Assembly: GCA_039707655.1 (NCBI GenBank)
Contig: CM077672.1
Coordinates: forward strand, 200,050,537 to 200,114,536
DNA from: Elymus sibiricus
Lineage: Eukaryota; Streptophyta; Magnoliopsida; Poales; Poaceae
Length of the DNA: 64,000 nt
Reading direction: 5' to 3'
Below the pieces are notes generated by a model. It was not told where the DNA came from, did no database searches, and worked only from the letters and a program-made list of their open reading frames with translations. Within the stretch, counting starts at the first letter, position 1. Each line of letters starts with the position of its first letter. Of the stretch, positions 11,872-23,137 are shown one piece after another. Made by a program: the position numbers and the translations under genes.

Positions 11872-12721
11872 TGTCGGAGTCTAGGATCTGCGTCCAAGAA
11901 ACTTCTCCAAGAACATAGGATTCGAACTCTGGGGGACTTTGCTTGGCAGCCTACGATGCGTCGGCGACTACGGCAGGGACACGACGGGCTCGCTGGCTCT
12001 CACCGGACACGAAGGGGACGCGCGGTGTAATACCCTACTCCTGCCTGTGTTGGATTGCTCTGTGATGGAGAGCTTGTGGCTCGAGGTACAAGAGGTATGG
12101 GGGAGAATGTGTTGATTCCCTTACATGGAAGCGGCCCTGCCCCTTTTGTAGTGCCTTGGTCCTCTTCCCCGAAAATATGAGCAGGAAAGGGTTGCCACAG
12201 GGTGGCAATTCAAAAGGGGGACAAGGGCGCAGGCTTATCCTGACTAAAGGCGGTCTCCGCCTACTAAAGTAGCTCCTTGTGACGCACTGGTGGGCTTGGT
12301 GATGACCTCCGTCCTGGCGCGCTGATCCATCCTGAACTTCTATCACCAAAGGGGAAAGCCTTTGGGACTTGCTTTGGGGGATGCAGGTGCCGCCGCTCCT
12401 TCATCACCAGAATGGAAGCTGGGCTCGGTCGCGCCCCACTGTCCTTATCCTGACAGCGGGTCGTCACCCATGTGCCGGGCGTGGAGCTCTGCGGCTGGCG
12501 CCGTACGACTCGCTTCGTGAGAGGGCCTCGTGAGGGAACCCGGTGCTTGGCGGCCTCGGCGGGGCCTGGCCTGGCGGTGAGAGGCCTCGCGAGGCTTGCC
12601 CCTCGCAAGGCGGCTTCCTTCGGAGCGTCGGGGGCAAGGCCACCCTCATGGGCTGGCCCAAGCGTCCTCCTCTGGGCCAGAGGTAGACGGGCCATGGTAC
12701 CCTGGTCCCATTGGGCCGACA
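11872..12721 (-). mobile_element. Shared LTR between copies A and B
   Basis: 850 bp with TGTCGG...CCGACA ends. Its left border (11872) abuts the gag side of copy A and its right border (12721) abuts the PPT side of copy B. On the minus strand it is therefore the 3' LTR of B and the 5' LTR of A. The PBS that should follow it on the copy A side is missing: the sequence goes straight to CCCCTTGC-like gag leader. It aligns to the LTRs at 23138 and 24052. Confidence 0.8.
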
Positions 12722-12736
12722 GTTGCCCCCGGGCCC
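12722..12736 (-). other. Polypurine tract of copy B
   Basis: Minus strand GGGCCCGGGGGCAAC lies directly before the LTR start TGTCGGCC. The same GGGGGC-x-AC core precedes the LTR of the composite element near 51259-51270. It marks the 3' end of internal domain B. Confidence 0.6.
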
Positions 12737-12976
12737 ACGGCGCGCACGTTCCACCCGTCAGGGAGAAAACGGCGAGGGGCCCATTGAGCTATCGGGCCCA
12801 GAGGTGACGCGTGGCGGCTTTCGCGGGGTGGGTCGCCCCCACTCCCCACGACGCCTCGGTAACCGCCGTCCTGGCGATAAAGCCTGCCCGCGCGGGCGCA
12901 AGCACGTCATTGCCCTTCATCTCGCGCGAGCAGCTCCTTTGTTACTCCACCCCCAACTTCCAATCTCTCCACCGCC

Positions 12977-15787
12977 ATGGCCCCAGGCAAGAAACCCACG
13001 ACCGCCAAAGCCTCCTCCAGCAAGAGCTCCCCGGCGGCGGAGCTCAGACCGGCCTTGCTGCCGGCCACCATCAACGAGAACGGGCTCACCAGGGCCCGCC
13101 CCCTGCTGGCCTCCGCGCACTTCGAGGGAGGCGCCACCAAGATCTGGCCGGGCTCATGCCCGCAGCGCGAGCTTGGTCCCACGGTAATCCCCGTCTTCTT
13201 CCACTCGCACTTCGCCGGGCTGGTGCCGCCCTTCTCTGACTTCCTCTACAACATCCTCGAGCATTATGAGATCTGCCTCCTCCACCTTCACCCCAACTCC
13301 GTCCTCGTCCTTGCGCTCTTCCCGTACCTCTGCGAGGCCTTCCTGGGAGTGATGCCGTCCGTAGCGCTCTTTCGGACCTTCTACAGCTTGCGGGTTTTTT
13401 CCTCTGGGAACCACCGCTCCGGAGGTGCCTCCTTCCGCATCGACGACGAGATGGGCAAGGTTTTCCTGAACATGAAGATCTTGAAGAAGGTGGAGAACTT
13501 CAGGTCGCGCTGGGTTTATGTTGACGCCCAGCGGACTAGTCCTCTCCTGGCGGTCCCCACCGAGCCGGCTGAGAAGATCCCCCGCTGGGAGCACAATAAG
13601 CTTGGCGGCGCTGCCCTGAGGCTGATCCTGACGAGGCTGGCGGAGCTGTGCAGGGCCGGGCTTACGGCAGGCATGATTGCCAAGGAATTTCTCCACCGTC
13701 GCATCGCGCCCCTGCAGAGGCACTCGTACCCGGTGTGGGACATCACCGGACCTGAAGACCGGATCAGGCTGGCACGGGAGCCCCTCTCGGCCGAAGCCGT
13801 GGCCGATGCTTGCGAAACTTTATTCCCAGGGGAGGCAGAGGATGTGCTATATGATGCGCGCCCGGTGCACCGCTGGTCCAACAAGGCGGAGCTGGTCGCG
13901 ACGATGCCCCAGTTTGACCAGTGGGGGCCGGTCCAGATGGATCTCGAGGAGCCCGAGGAGCTTCCCGAGGACTCTTCGGAGACGGGGTCCTCCTCGGGCG
14001 ACCACGAGGCCTCCGACTCCGGGAAGGAGAGCAGCTAGGAATCATCTCCGCCACCCCCTCCGTGTCCGCCGGCGCGTCGCCGGCTTCGGCTGGGCGAGGA
14101 CGAGGGCGACGATGAGGATGCATTTCACGTCGTGCCGGCCAGGCCTGTGCCGAAGAGGGAGGGAGGAGGCGATGCCGCAGAGAGCGACGAGCCCCTCGTG
14201 GAGCGGGAGGAGGGGACCACCATGGGCGGCTGCCCAAGCGCGCTGCGCGATGGGGGCAGCAGCAGTGGCGCCATCAAGGAGCGGAAGAGGAGGCACTTTT
14301 ACCCCAAGGACGAGTAAGTTCCTCCGCCCCTTCCTGTCGATCCCTGCTTCCTGGCTGCTGCAGTCCTGACGTGCTGTCGCTTGCGCAGGAGCTCCGAGCT
14401 GGCCGCCGAGGAGGAGGAGAAGACCAAGAAGAGGAAGGCCGAGGTCGAAGGGCCCTCCCCTCCTCTGAACACCGCCTCGCCTGCCGCGCCGGCGCCCCCA
14501 GAGGCGAGACCGGCGGGGGGTGGTGAGGAGACCATGCTGGCGCCTCCCGAGGCGGCCCCCACCGCCGGTATCGAGATGGCGGGGAAGGGGGGTGAAGCAC
14601 CGTCCCTTCCCTAGCGTACCACGCCTGCCACGGCGGAGGCCACCGCACCCCCCACAGGAGCCACCTCCGGGCCCAAGCGCTCGGACCCTGAAGTGTTTAC
14701 GGCCGCGCCGGAAGTGGCCATCCCAGCCCCCCCCCCCCCCCCGCCATACGGCAAGCGCAACCCCTGCCGGGGGCAATGGTGTGGGGCAGCCGGAGGGGCT
14801 CAAGGTTGTGCGCTCCCGCCTGCCGACGCCTGCAGGCGATGAGGAGGCCCGGGCGAGTCGCGCCTTGGTGCTGTGGGAGAGCGGTACCGTGCCTTGGAGC
14901 GGGGCCGTCAACAGCATCAAGGCAGCTCTCGAGGCCCTCGAAGGCGAGCTCGGGAAGGAGGCAGAGCTCGGTGCAGAGGAGCGGCGGAGGCTGGCGGAGG
15001 GGTGGAGCCAGCTTCATGAGGCGGCAAAGCATGACCGCCAGTGGGATGAGGAGGCGCAAGCGCAGCGCGAGCAGCTCACCAAAGAGGCACAGGTGTCCCT
15101 TGCAAAGGTCCTCGAAGACACACAGGAGGCCAAGCGGCAGCAGGAGGAGGCGGATGCTTACGAGAAGATGCTCCAAGAGCAAGCTGCCTCACGCGAGCGC
15201 CGGCTTAAGGCGCGGGAGGAGGCCGCAGAGGCCCTCGAGGGCCGGCTCGCGTCCCGCGAAGCTGAGCTCCCGAAGCGTGAGGAGGAGATCCATAGGTCCC
15301 AGGAGGCGGTCGCTACCCGTGAGGCGAACGCCAAGATCCGGGAAGGTGAGCTCGCGGCATCTGCGTCTGCGCAAGAGGCAGAACGGGAGCGCCTACTGGC
15401 GAAGGAGCATGAGCTGGCGGCCGCCCCAGCCGCTCTCGACGAGCAGAGGAGCCTCGCAGCCAAACGGGACAAGCTCTAGGCCGAGGTTGACGACCTCAAG
15501 AAGCAGCTGCTGGACACGGATGCCACCGTCAAGGAAGCATGCCGCGACCTGCTGACCCAGGCGACAACGCGACTCTTCAGCAACCTCCTTCGCCTCGACG
15601 ATCGCTTCGACTTCGGGCGGGTGGTGACCCCTATCCCGGTGGAGCTCCGTGAGCCCCTTGAGGAGGCTGCGAGGGAGTGCATGGCCGGCTTCGTCGGGCT
15701 GTACGCCTTTGAGCCTGAAGTCAGCGGCGGCGGTGGCGAGCCCCCTCGTGACGACGGTGGGAGCGGCGACGGCGGCGCCTCACGCAC
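12977..15787 (+). pseudogene. Antisense ORF of Tat-like copy B
   Basis: Start at ATG 12977 (MAPGKKPTTAKASSSKSSPA), the first ATG after a CTCCACC leader. The first frame is open for 353 codons to TAG 14036. It contains the putative-gypsy-transposon domain (HYEICLLHLHPNSVLVLALF, CEAFLGVMPSVALFRTFYSL, about residues 95-135) and an acidic Ser/Glu region. A 75-bp intron at 14314-14388 joins PKDE to SSELAAEEEEKTKKRK. The last 290 codons are a coiled coil rich in Glu, Arg and Ala. It ends GGASRT-stop at 15787. Further damage: TAG at 14612, a poly-C run near 14728-14741 that shifts frame, and TAG at 15477. It is the better preserved of the two copies. No enzymatic motif was recognised. Confidence 0.78.
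14314..14388 (+). other. Intron of antisense ORF, copy B
   Basis: GTAAGTTCC donor and CTTGCGCAG acceptor, 75 bp, colinear with 1776-1850 in copy A. Splicing keeps the reading frame. Confidence 0.8.
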
Positions 15788-16996
15788 CTAAATTCTCCTT
15801 GACCTGTGGCTTTAATAGGATAGACATGGCCCCGCGGGGGCGTAAAAACATTTGCATGGTACTTTGATATAAGCCTTTAATGATTTATGCATTTTTTCGC
15901 TTACCTCCCGAGGCCTTTGTTTTCCCTTTCACATTGCCTTCGTGCCCTATGTCGCTGGGACCTAGCCCCTGAGGTGGGCTACACCATCGCTGGGATGCAG
16001 AGAGCGTGCGCTCGGCAAGGCCAGAGGGTGTAGGGCTCTTAGGGCTGGTAGGAGTCCCTGAGGTGCGATGCCTAGGGTCCCCCCCTTGACACACAGGCGG
16101 CTCGTGCCAAGGAAATCAGGAGGCCACAAGAGAGAAACGAGAGGGAAAGGACCGGAGGGGTGCTTTAGACTTAGCACCTTTGAGGCATGCAGCTTGGGGC
16201 GAGTCCATCGTAGGGCACGGCTCGTGAGGCGCAGTCCCTCATGAGGCCCTCCGTCCGTAGGAACCGCCGTGAGGCCTCTTGAGGGGGCTCCTGAGGCCTT
16301 CATATCCTGCACCAGGGAAACTGCCAAGTTTTTGCAAATAGCGCAGCAGGGCGCGCTTGCGAGGCCGCCTGTGGGTGCTACGCGAGGAGACAAGAGCACC
16401 AAGGACCTGGTGAGGTGACGTACACGGGAGCAGGCCCGCGAGCCAAAGCTCAGTCGCTTGGGTTTTTCGGCGCTGCTGGGACTGACCCGAGCACAGACAC
16501 CGTGCCCCAGGGGACAAGAGCACCAAGGACTTGGTGAGGTGACGTGCACGGGAGCAGGCCCGCGAGTCAGAGCTCAGTCGCCTGGGTTCTTCAGTGTTGT
16601 TGGGACTGACCCGAGCACAGACACCGTGCCCAGCCCACGCTCGCGTAACAGGCACAGGTGAGACCACGAGCGCGCGCCTCTGCTAGGGTACCCTTAGCTG
16701 CAAGCACACAGGGTTTTTGAGGAAATAAGATTTACTGATGCATCAAGCAAGTTCATTACATAACAGAAAGATACATGCTGCCGTGTTCGACATGGGTCAG
16801 CTTGAGGATGTGATGGCCGAGGGCCCCTCAGGTAAGTAGGCCACTAGCGCAGAGCATGGGGCATCCGCCAGCGCTGAGCATGGGGCTTCCATGAGAGTGG
16901 GAAGGTGCTCTCATGTGCCGGCGGCAGCGTGGGTAGAGAGAGCCCCGGAGCGTGTACAGCTCCATGTCGCTCGTATCCATGGGGCACGGATAGAAC
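15788..16996 (-). other. Non-coding spacer of copy B with a tandem duplication
   Basis: Matches 7798-8902 of copy A but contains a direct duplication of about 124 bp: GACAAGAGCACCAAGGAC starts at 16389 and again at 16513, each followed by the CTCAGTCGC...GAGCACAGACACC stretch. Copy A has one unit. The two units already differ at several bases, so the duplication is not recent. No ORF with protein-like content is seen. Confidence 0.6.
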
Positions 16997-17470
16997 TTAC
17001 GGTGATGGCGGGCGTTCCATGTGTTTGGTACCGGAACACCCGCCGCCATCACGAGTGGGGCCGTGGTGGGCTGGTGGGCGAGTGTTAACCACCTCAGTAT
17101 TCCTTGCAATGTGCGACTCCAGGCTCAAGCGCATCAGCCTTGCGAAGGTGGCTGCAGCACCCTCCAGGCCGAACGGCATACGCATGAGCCAGGGCGAGCC
17201 TGCGGCGATGCGCAGAGGAGGGAAGGGGCCTGCGGGGCAAGCCTGGTTGAGGGCGACGAAGTCGACGCACATGCGCATGCTATCGCGCGGCCTGGTGACC
17301 GGGGTGAGGCTGGTGATCCTCTTGGGGTGGGGGGCTTCACGGGCTATTCCAGCATCCTGGGGCTTGTTGACCTCATGGGTGACGACTTCCTGCTTCTTGG
17401 GCGCTTGACAATATTCCTCACGCTTGACGGGCCGCGCGCTCCGGCACGTTGCTGAGTGGTGCTCGATCAC
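16997..17470 (-). pseudogene. Reverse transcriptase stub, copy B
   Basis: Minus strand. Frame is open from MIEHHSATCRSARPVKREEY through KPQDAGIAREAPHPKRI, the RT block MCVDFVALNQACPAGPFPP, and then directly MRMPFGLEGAAATFARLM. The RT palm sequence normally found between these is missing, as in copy A, and nothing catalytic follows. It is better preserved than the copy A stub (no stop before the truncation). It cannot encode an active polymerase. Confidence 0.78.
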
Positions 17471-18264
17471 CTCCCTCGGTAGGCTAGGCGCGCCTGATGC
17501 TGTCCAAGCCAGCGCATCAGGATACGCCCGGAGGAAGGTGACGAGTGCGCCTTCCTATTTGGGGGAGGGCCCGCCGCCAGCGGCGAGGGAGGGGCCTACT
17601 TCGCCCTCATCCAGCGACGCCTTCTTGGACTCGACCCACTCCTGAGGGAGCAGGGGCTTCTTCTTCACGGGCGTCTCCTCGGCAGGCCCAGGTAAGTCTT
17701 CAATGGCCGGGTACGCGACGGAGGCGGTCTTGTAGGAGTGCTTGTCGGGGCCGGATTTCTGGGACACAATATCCCAGAAATTAACCCCTCGTGTCGTCAC
17801 CAGCCCAGGATTACTGTTACTGGTGGACACGTCCTTGTTACAGATTACCAAGCAATTACAAGAATTGGATACAAGACCATAAAGGTCTAATGATACAATA
17901 ATGATATCTAGTGACGGGTGACGGAAGCAACTCGTGGTTTTCCAATGCCGATGGGGCTCCATTCCCACAGGAACAGCTGACCCGGATAATTCCTATCCCG
18001 CGTGGCTGCTATCCTAGGCTCCGCATGGACATCGCTGTGGTACTCCTCGTTTAAATCCTGACCTGGCCAATTAAATAGCCAGGGACAAGCCTGTGAGTAC
18101 ATTGGAATGTACTCGCAAACATAATGAACAAAAGATATACCGAATGCGTATGATCATGATGGGTTAAATTATATGCATATGCTGAACGAAATTTAAAACA
18201 TGGCATGATAAATATTAGCATGTGCAGAAAAATAAAATATTACTGATAAACCAAGAAAGTTAAA

Positions 18265-18530
18265 AGTGGATAATCGGGCGAGACACGACCACCCGAGAAT
18301 CCAAAAGAAAATATAAAGTGGAGAATCGGGCGAGACAAAACCGCCCGAGTATCCAAGAGAAATGCCAAACGGGTGTCTAAAAGAGAATCGGGCGAGACAG
18401 GACCGCCCGAGAACTAAAGCGACCCCACGAGAGGTCTTGAAAAGAAATGCCAAACGGGTGTCTAAAAGAGAATCGGGCAAGACAGGACCACCCGAGAACT
18501 CAAGCGACGCCACGAGAGGTCTTAAAAATA
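18265..18530 (-). repeat. Short tandem repeats in solo LTR B
   Basis: Four imperfect copies of a unit built on AATCGGGCGAGACA...CCGCCCGAG at about 18272, 18324, 18386 and 18470. The last two are embedded in a larger repeat that also contains GCCAAACGGGTGTCTAAAAG and CCACGAGAGGTCTT. Inverted GGGCG/CGCCC pairs inside each unit could form small stem loops. Confidence 0.7.
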
Positions 18531-18771
18531 AAATCAAGTGTCCGGGGTAGTCCAGCCAGCCCCTGAGACACTCAGGAAATAAAATAGGAGAAACGGGTTA
18601 GTCCATAATAATATGCATAGTAATAACAATACTTATAACAATAGCATTTATGGTAACAAAAATTATACATGATGGCATTAGGGTGACAATAATTTTCCTG
18701 CAAATTAATTCATGCTCAATTTAATCATTTCCTCCGGAGACCGACACTTGACCAACCCAGACTGTAGTCCT

Positions 18772-18822
18772 TAACTGCAAACACGGCTATTCGAATAGGT
18801 ATAACTCTGCAGAGGGTGTACT
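18772..18822 (-). other. Conserved CTGCAGAG block in solo LTR B
   Basis: Minus strand CCTCTGCAGAGTTATACC, then TATTCGAATAGCCGTGT. Same order of words as in solo LTR A (6461-6510) and C (37717-37774). Confidence 0.6.
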
Positions 18823-20694
18823 CTTTACCCACAAGTAAAGGATTTCCTTAGCCAGCACCGAGACACTGAATAACTCCCATTACGGCCTTTGGGTTGAAAA
18901 CACACCTGACCAGCACACACCAGATTAACTTTCCGGATGCCAGGAATCACCCAAAGCATCGTTCAAGATAAACTCTAAGACGGGGAGACTACATTCTCGA
19001 ATAGCATGGGATCACTATTAATACACGCGGATTACAAGGGGTGCCCCCCTCTCGGCCCAGCCAGATACACCCATGCCCCCTGACCCGATGACTGGCATTA
19101 TAACCGATATCTGGAAACCTTCATCGCGGCCTCTCTGTACGGTGTGTGCAGGGAAAGGGGTTAACAACTTACTGAACCGTACCCTACCTGTGGCAGGGAC
19201 AAGTGGTAGCACGAAACAAGTATGGGTGTTACCGGAACAAGACTCGATCTACGGTCGACTCAGGAGGTTTAAGTTTTTCTGAAGTGGTTAGCCCAATAAA
19301 GTGTTCTTTCATCAGTAACACCAAAACAGGGCCACAGCCCTTGCATGTCCCAACATGCATAACCAACAAGGCATGATCACACTCCGACGTGATCACCCTT
19401 CTGCTGGTAACGGTATTTCCCTTATACCTGCTCCTGCAAGTTAGTCATAACAAGCACACGATGCACGGTACGAGGAAACATGCCAACACTACATGCATGC
19501 AAATTTTATCTGAATTCAACATATGCATGATTCAATTATTTCTTGCAAAAATTTAACCATGGAATCACCATATCAAGTGTTCAAGATGCTTGCCTTGAGC
19601 ATGTAGAAAAATTGGGTGCACTCCAAAAGTTTGAAAATTTTATCTTCCCTCCATTTCCTATTTTCAAAAATATTGCAATTACCACATATAGCCAATACAA
19701 TGCTGAAAAGTTGTTTGGAATTTTTTTAAATAAATACTAAACTAAACTAGATGAAAAATTAGGAGTTACAGAAAAAGAATCAATTTATTTGGAGTTCATA
19801 TGATTTTCCTAGAGAGTTTCTAAGCTGGAATAAATAAAAAATGGACTATTTAATAAATCCTACAGAAACAAACCTTAGGAAAAATGTTCACCATAGCTGA
19901 ATTAATAGAGCATGAATTTAGGAGCATTTAGAAATTTGAATCATCAAATTTGGATTTGAAATGACTACTGGGGAATTATTTGAAAACTACTGGAAAAGAA
20001 AAAGGGGGAAAAGTATTATCCTGATGGGCTGCGCCGTGGGCGTAGTTTAGCCGCCTGGCGCTACTGGGCCGGGCCCAGCCGCTCCGGCCGCGTGGGAGGG
20101 CTGCGACATCAAAGGCGTATTCGGGGAATACGCTTTCCCTTGCGCGGAGATGGTTTCCGAGAAACCCGCTTCCACTTAAGACAGCCCGACGCGGCCCAGC
20201 CACCGACGAGTGGGGCCCCTCGGTCAGGTTTGACCTTGGTCAAACCGGTCTTCTCCCTACTCTGACCGAGCGGAGGCGAGGCTTCCGGCGACCCTCGCCG
20301 GCGATTGGAGGCACGGCTCCGGGAGAGGAGCACACCGACGTGCTCAGGAGCTCCTGGCGATCTCGTGGAGGTAGGACTTGGTCATCGGAGAGCCCGGGAG
20401 CTCCGGTGGTTGTGATCCCGGCGGACGGCGGCTACGGGCACGAGAGGGGTCTCCGTCTACGGTGGCTCCCGAGACAAATTGGAAGGTGGAGTGGACTCGT
20501 GGGGTCGAGGGAAGGCTGCTGGAGAGGGAAACGGAGGGACGGAGGCTCTGGTGGCGTGGGATTTGGCCAATGCTTGGCCACGGCAATGGCGGCTGGAGAT
20601 GAAGGGGATGAGCACCACAGCTCGAGCTACTCTGGTCAGGGGCTACGGAGGGGTTGAGGCGGAGTTGGGTGAGCGTAGGTGAGCTCGGGAGGGG

Positions 20695-20702
20695 TTTATA
20701 TA
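20695..20702 (-). promoter_or_regulatory. TATA box of solo LTR B
   Basis: TATATAAA on the minus strand between CCCCGCC and CCCCTCCCGAGC, followed by a C-rich leader. Matches the LTR promoter layout in solo LTR A. Confidence 0.5.
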
Positions 20703-22579
20703 GGCGGGGTAAGGCGGTTCCGTGGCTTCCCGAAGAAGTCCCGGCGGCGGCGGCCATTGATGGCAGTAGTTGAGGCCGGTGGCATGGTCGGCGAGACGGT
20801 GCGAGGTCGTTGAGCTACTCAGGTAGGTGGTAATAAAGGGGAGGTGTGCTGGTGCTCGCGGATTTGACCAGGGGCTTCTGGACGGTGCCGACAGCGGTGT
20901 GTGGCGGCTCGTGGCGGCGCTGGCCGGCGCTAGGAGATAGGAGGGAGTGTCGCCGAGCTGCGGGGTGACCTGAGGTGCCGACTGGGTGCGGGGAGATCCG
21001 GGGAAGGCAGCAGAGAGGCCACGCGGGGCGGTGCCGACGCCTGCCATATGGGCGTTCTGGCCGTGCTCAGTCCACGCACACAAGGTGCTTGACAGTATGC
21101 CAAGCGCACCTGGGCTGGTCTAAACAAGCTAAGTTTTAACAGTATGATTGCTTACTAGTCCCTAGTGATGTTGGACATGTTGGTTTGGCCAAATGACCAA
21201 GTGTCCAGTGCAGTCTAGGAAGTGACAACATTTCTGTCATGCCCACAGGGTGTTTGACAAAATGCACGGGCTATCTAGGAAACTTTGTTGGATGTGAAAA
21301 TTAGCAGATTGGTGTCTCCCTAGATGATAGTGAAGATGGTGGAGTTGGTTTGTGAAAAGGGGAAACTTGCTAGTGCAAGTTTGGAAGAATTTCAGTTCTG
21401 GACAGAAATTTGGAGGATTTATTTGGTGATCTTCCAAGAGGCAAATGGATCTGTTCTTATGGACTTAAGGGTTTCTTAGGGAGGACTATAAGGTGGAATA
21501 ATTACACGATTTTTGGAGCAACAGAAATTGAGGTTGTAGTTAAAACTCAAGAATGGAACCGAATTGAGAAGAGGATGTTTCACTCAAAATTTTCAAAAGA
21601 CCAAGTTGGGTTTTTGCATAAAAGTGATCTGTCGGCATCACATGACCCCTCATATTTTTTTTGGAATTTTTAAAGAATTATTTAAAATAGTTATAGTGCA
21701 ACAGAGGCAATTAAAGAATTGAAAATGCTGTAAAAAAGATTATCTTGGGCAAAATTTTATTATCAAAATATTTCCTACTGTTATTAAAATATAATTAAAA
21801 TGATTTAAGAAATCTACCAAAGCCCACAATATTTTACAAGAATTTCTATATGGAGGGAAGAATTTTGGAAAACAGAAAACAGAAAATACTCTGAAATTAA
21901 TAAAAGACCTAAAATAATTCAAAATTTTATTTCTGGCCAAATTTTATTTAATAAAAATATGGTTAAATTTTTGGGGTGTTACAGTGCTCGAGGGCCTGTA
22001 GCGCGTCCTTCTCGTCGCAGCGAACGGTGAGGGTACCGCGGTAGCCGGGCATTTTGACGAGGCCGTAGGCGTGGTGGGTCGCGGCCATGAACTTGGTGAG
22101 CGCCGGGTAGCCCAAGATGGCATTGTAAGGCAGGCCGATGCGAGCCACATCGAAGTCGACAAGCTCCGTACGGTAGTTCTCGCGGGTGTCGAAGGTGACA
22201 GGAAGGCGCACCTACCCCAGGGGGGCAGTGGAGACGCCGGTGACGCCCGAGAAGGGCCTGATGGGCACCAGGCGGCCACCTGGCGCCTGGAGCATCTCGA
22301 AAGTCTCCGCAAAGAGCATGTTGAGGCCAGCGCCGCCATCGATGGGCGTCCTGGTGACAGCACGCCACCGATAGTCAGGGTTCACAGCAGAGGGACGGCC
22401 CCCGCAACTCTAGCGGACCTGGAGTGGTCGCTGGCGCCGAAGGAGATGGGGAACTCGGACCACTTGAGGCGGCCGGCGGACTCGGGTGCCGGAAGGGCCG
22501 CGCTCACTTCGCGCATGAAGCGCTTGAGGTGGCGGTTGGACAGAGGGGCCTGGGCCCCTCCCAGGATGCAGGCCACCCC

Positions 22580-23074
22580 TCAGGGCCCCTGGGAGCCCCC
22601 GCTGGTGGCAACGTCCTTGGTCGGGTGACTGGCGCCGACGCCGCCCAGCACGGACGAGCCGTAGGGCAACCCCGTAGCATGCGCCGCGTGGTGCCGTCTG
22701 GCCGCGCTGCGGCCCAGAGGAGGAGGAAGACAGGGAGCAGCGCGCCCAGGTCGCTCAACGCGCCGCAGCGAAGTGGGTGAGGGGCCAGGGAGCGCCTGGC
22801 CGCCGCTGGCGGCGAAGACGAGCTCGGCGATGCGCTCGAGCCAGGCGTCGCGGCCGTCCTTGGAAGGGTGGCAGCGCAGCAGCCCCCGCGCCATGAGCAG
22901 CGCGGCATGAGGAGCGAGAGGGCCGCTACCCGCGGGTGAAGACACGGTGGAGGAGAGGCCGCAGTCCTGCCCACTCGCCAACGGGCAGATGGGGGAGGAC
23001 GCCCGCTCCCCAATGGGTTTGGCGGCGGCGTCCCGACGCGTAGCGCGCCCGCGGCACGCGGCGGCGTTGCCCAT
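22580..23074 (-). pseudogene. Gag N-terminal remnant, copy B
   Basis: Minus strand from ATG at 23074 (MGNAAACRGRATRRDAAAKP). It keeps the N-terminal helix DGRDAWLERIAELVFAA but then passes within about 165 residues to sequence adjoining the protease. The gag core (WPDKFKPE..., NWFPMAL) and the CxxH knuckle seen in copy A are missing. The distance from gag start to the MACILGG marker is about 500 bp here against 1,620 bp in copy A, so about 1.1 kb of gag is deleted. Confidence 0.7.
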
Positions 23075-23115
23075 GTCGGTGCCGACGTCGAGGTCGAAGG
23101 CGCGAAGATGGCAAG

Positions 23116-23137
23116 TCCCCCTACCTGGCGCGCCAAA
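23116..23137 (-). other. Primer-binding site of copy B
   Basis: Directly inside the LTR, minus strand TTTGGCGCGCCAGGTAGG followed by GGGA. It starts with TGG after two bases, as expected for pairing to a tRNA 3' CCA end. The tRNA identity was not resolved. An identical 22-bp copy lies at 24030-24051. Confidence 0.7.

Larger units (their letters stand above)
17743..21983 (-). mobile_element. 4.24-kb solo LTR B
   Basis: On the minus strand it begins TGTAACACCCC and ends GGCCCCGACA, flanked by the perfect TSD GTGCT (17738-17742 and 21984-21988). Excising it rejoins protease sequence that is continuous in copy A. It has the same overall build as solo LTR A: AT-rich first third, GC-rich promoter block with TATATAAA (minus strand 20702-20695), a CTGCAGAG block and CA end. 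No gag or pol motif was found. Confidence 0.8.
17555..22576 (-). pseudogene. Aspartic protease region of copy B, split by a solo LTR
   Basis: Two pieces. 22576-21989 carries MACILGGAQAPLSNRHLKRF, then HIGLPYNAILGYPA-type flap sequence, with the TAG at 22212-22214 shared with copy A. 17742-17555 carries the Pro/Glu-rich tail (DLPGPAEETPVKKKPLLPQE). The 4.24-kb solo LTR B separates them. The segment around the active-site DGG is rearranged near 22340-22380 compared with copy A (the region LTIGG... instead of ILIDGGAGLNVLS in one frame), so a frameshift is likely there. Confidence 0.7.

Noticed and set aside
14728..14741. Poly-C run as a programmed frameshift site
   Set aside because: Run length differs from copy A and lies in an already stopped pseudogene; slippage mutation or sequencing length error is simpler.
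20340..21127. Several ORFs in solo LTR B
   Set aside because: Shadow frames in a GC-rich LTR block; no shared frame with LTR A or C.
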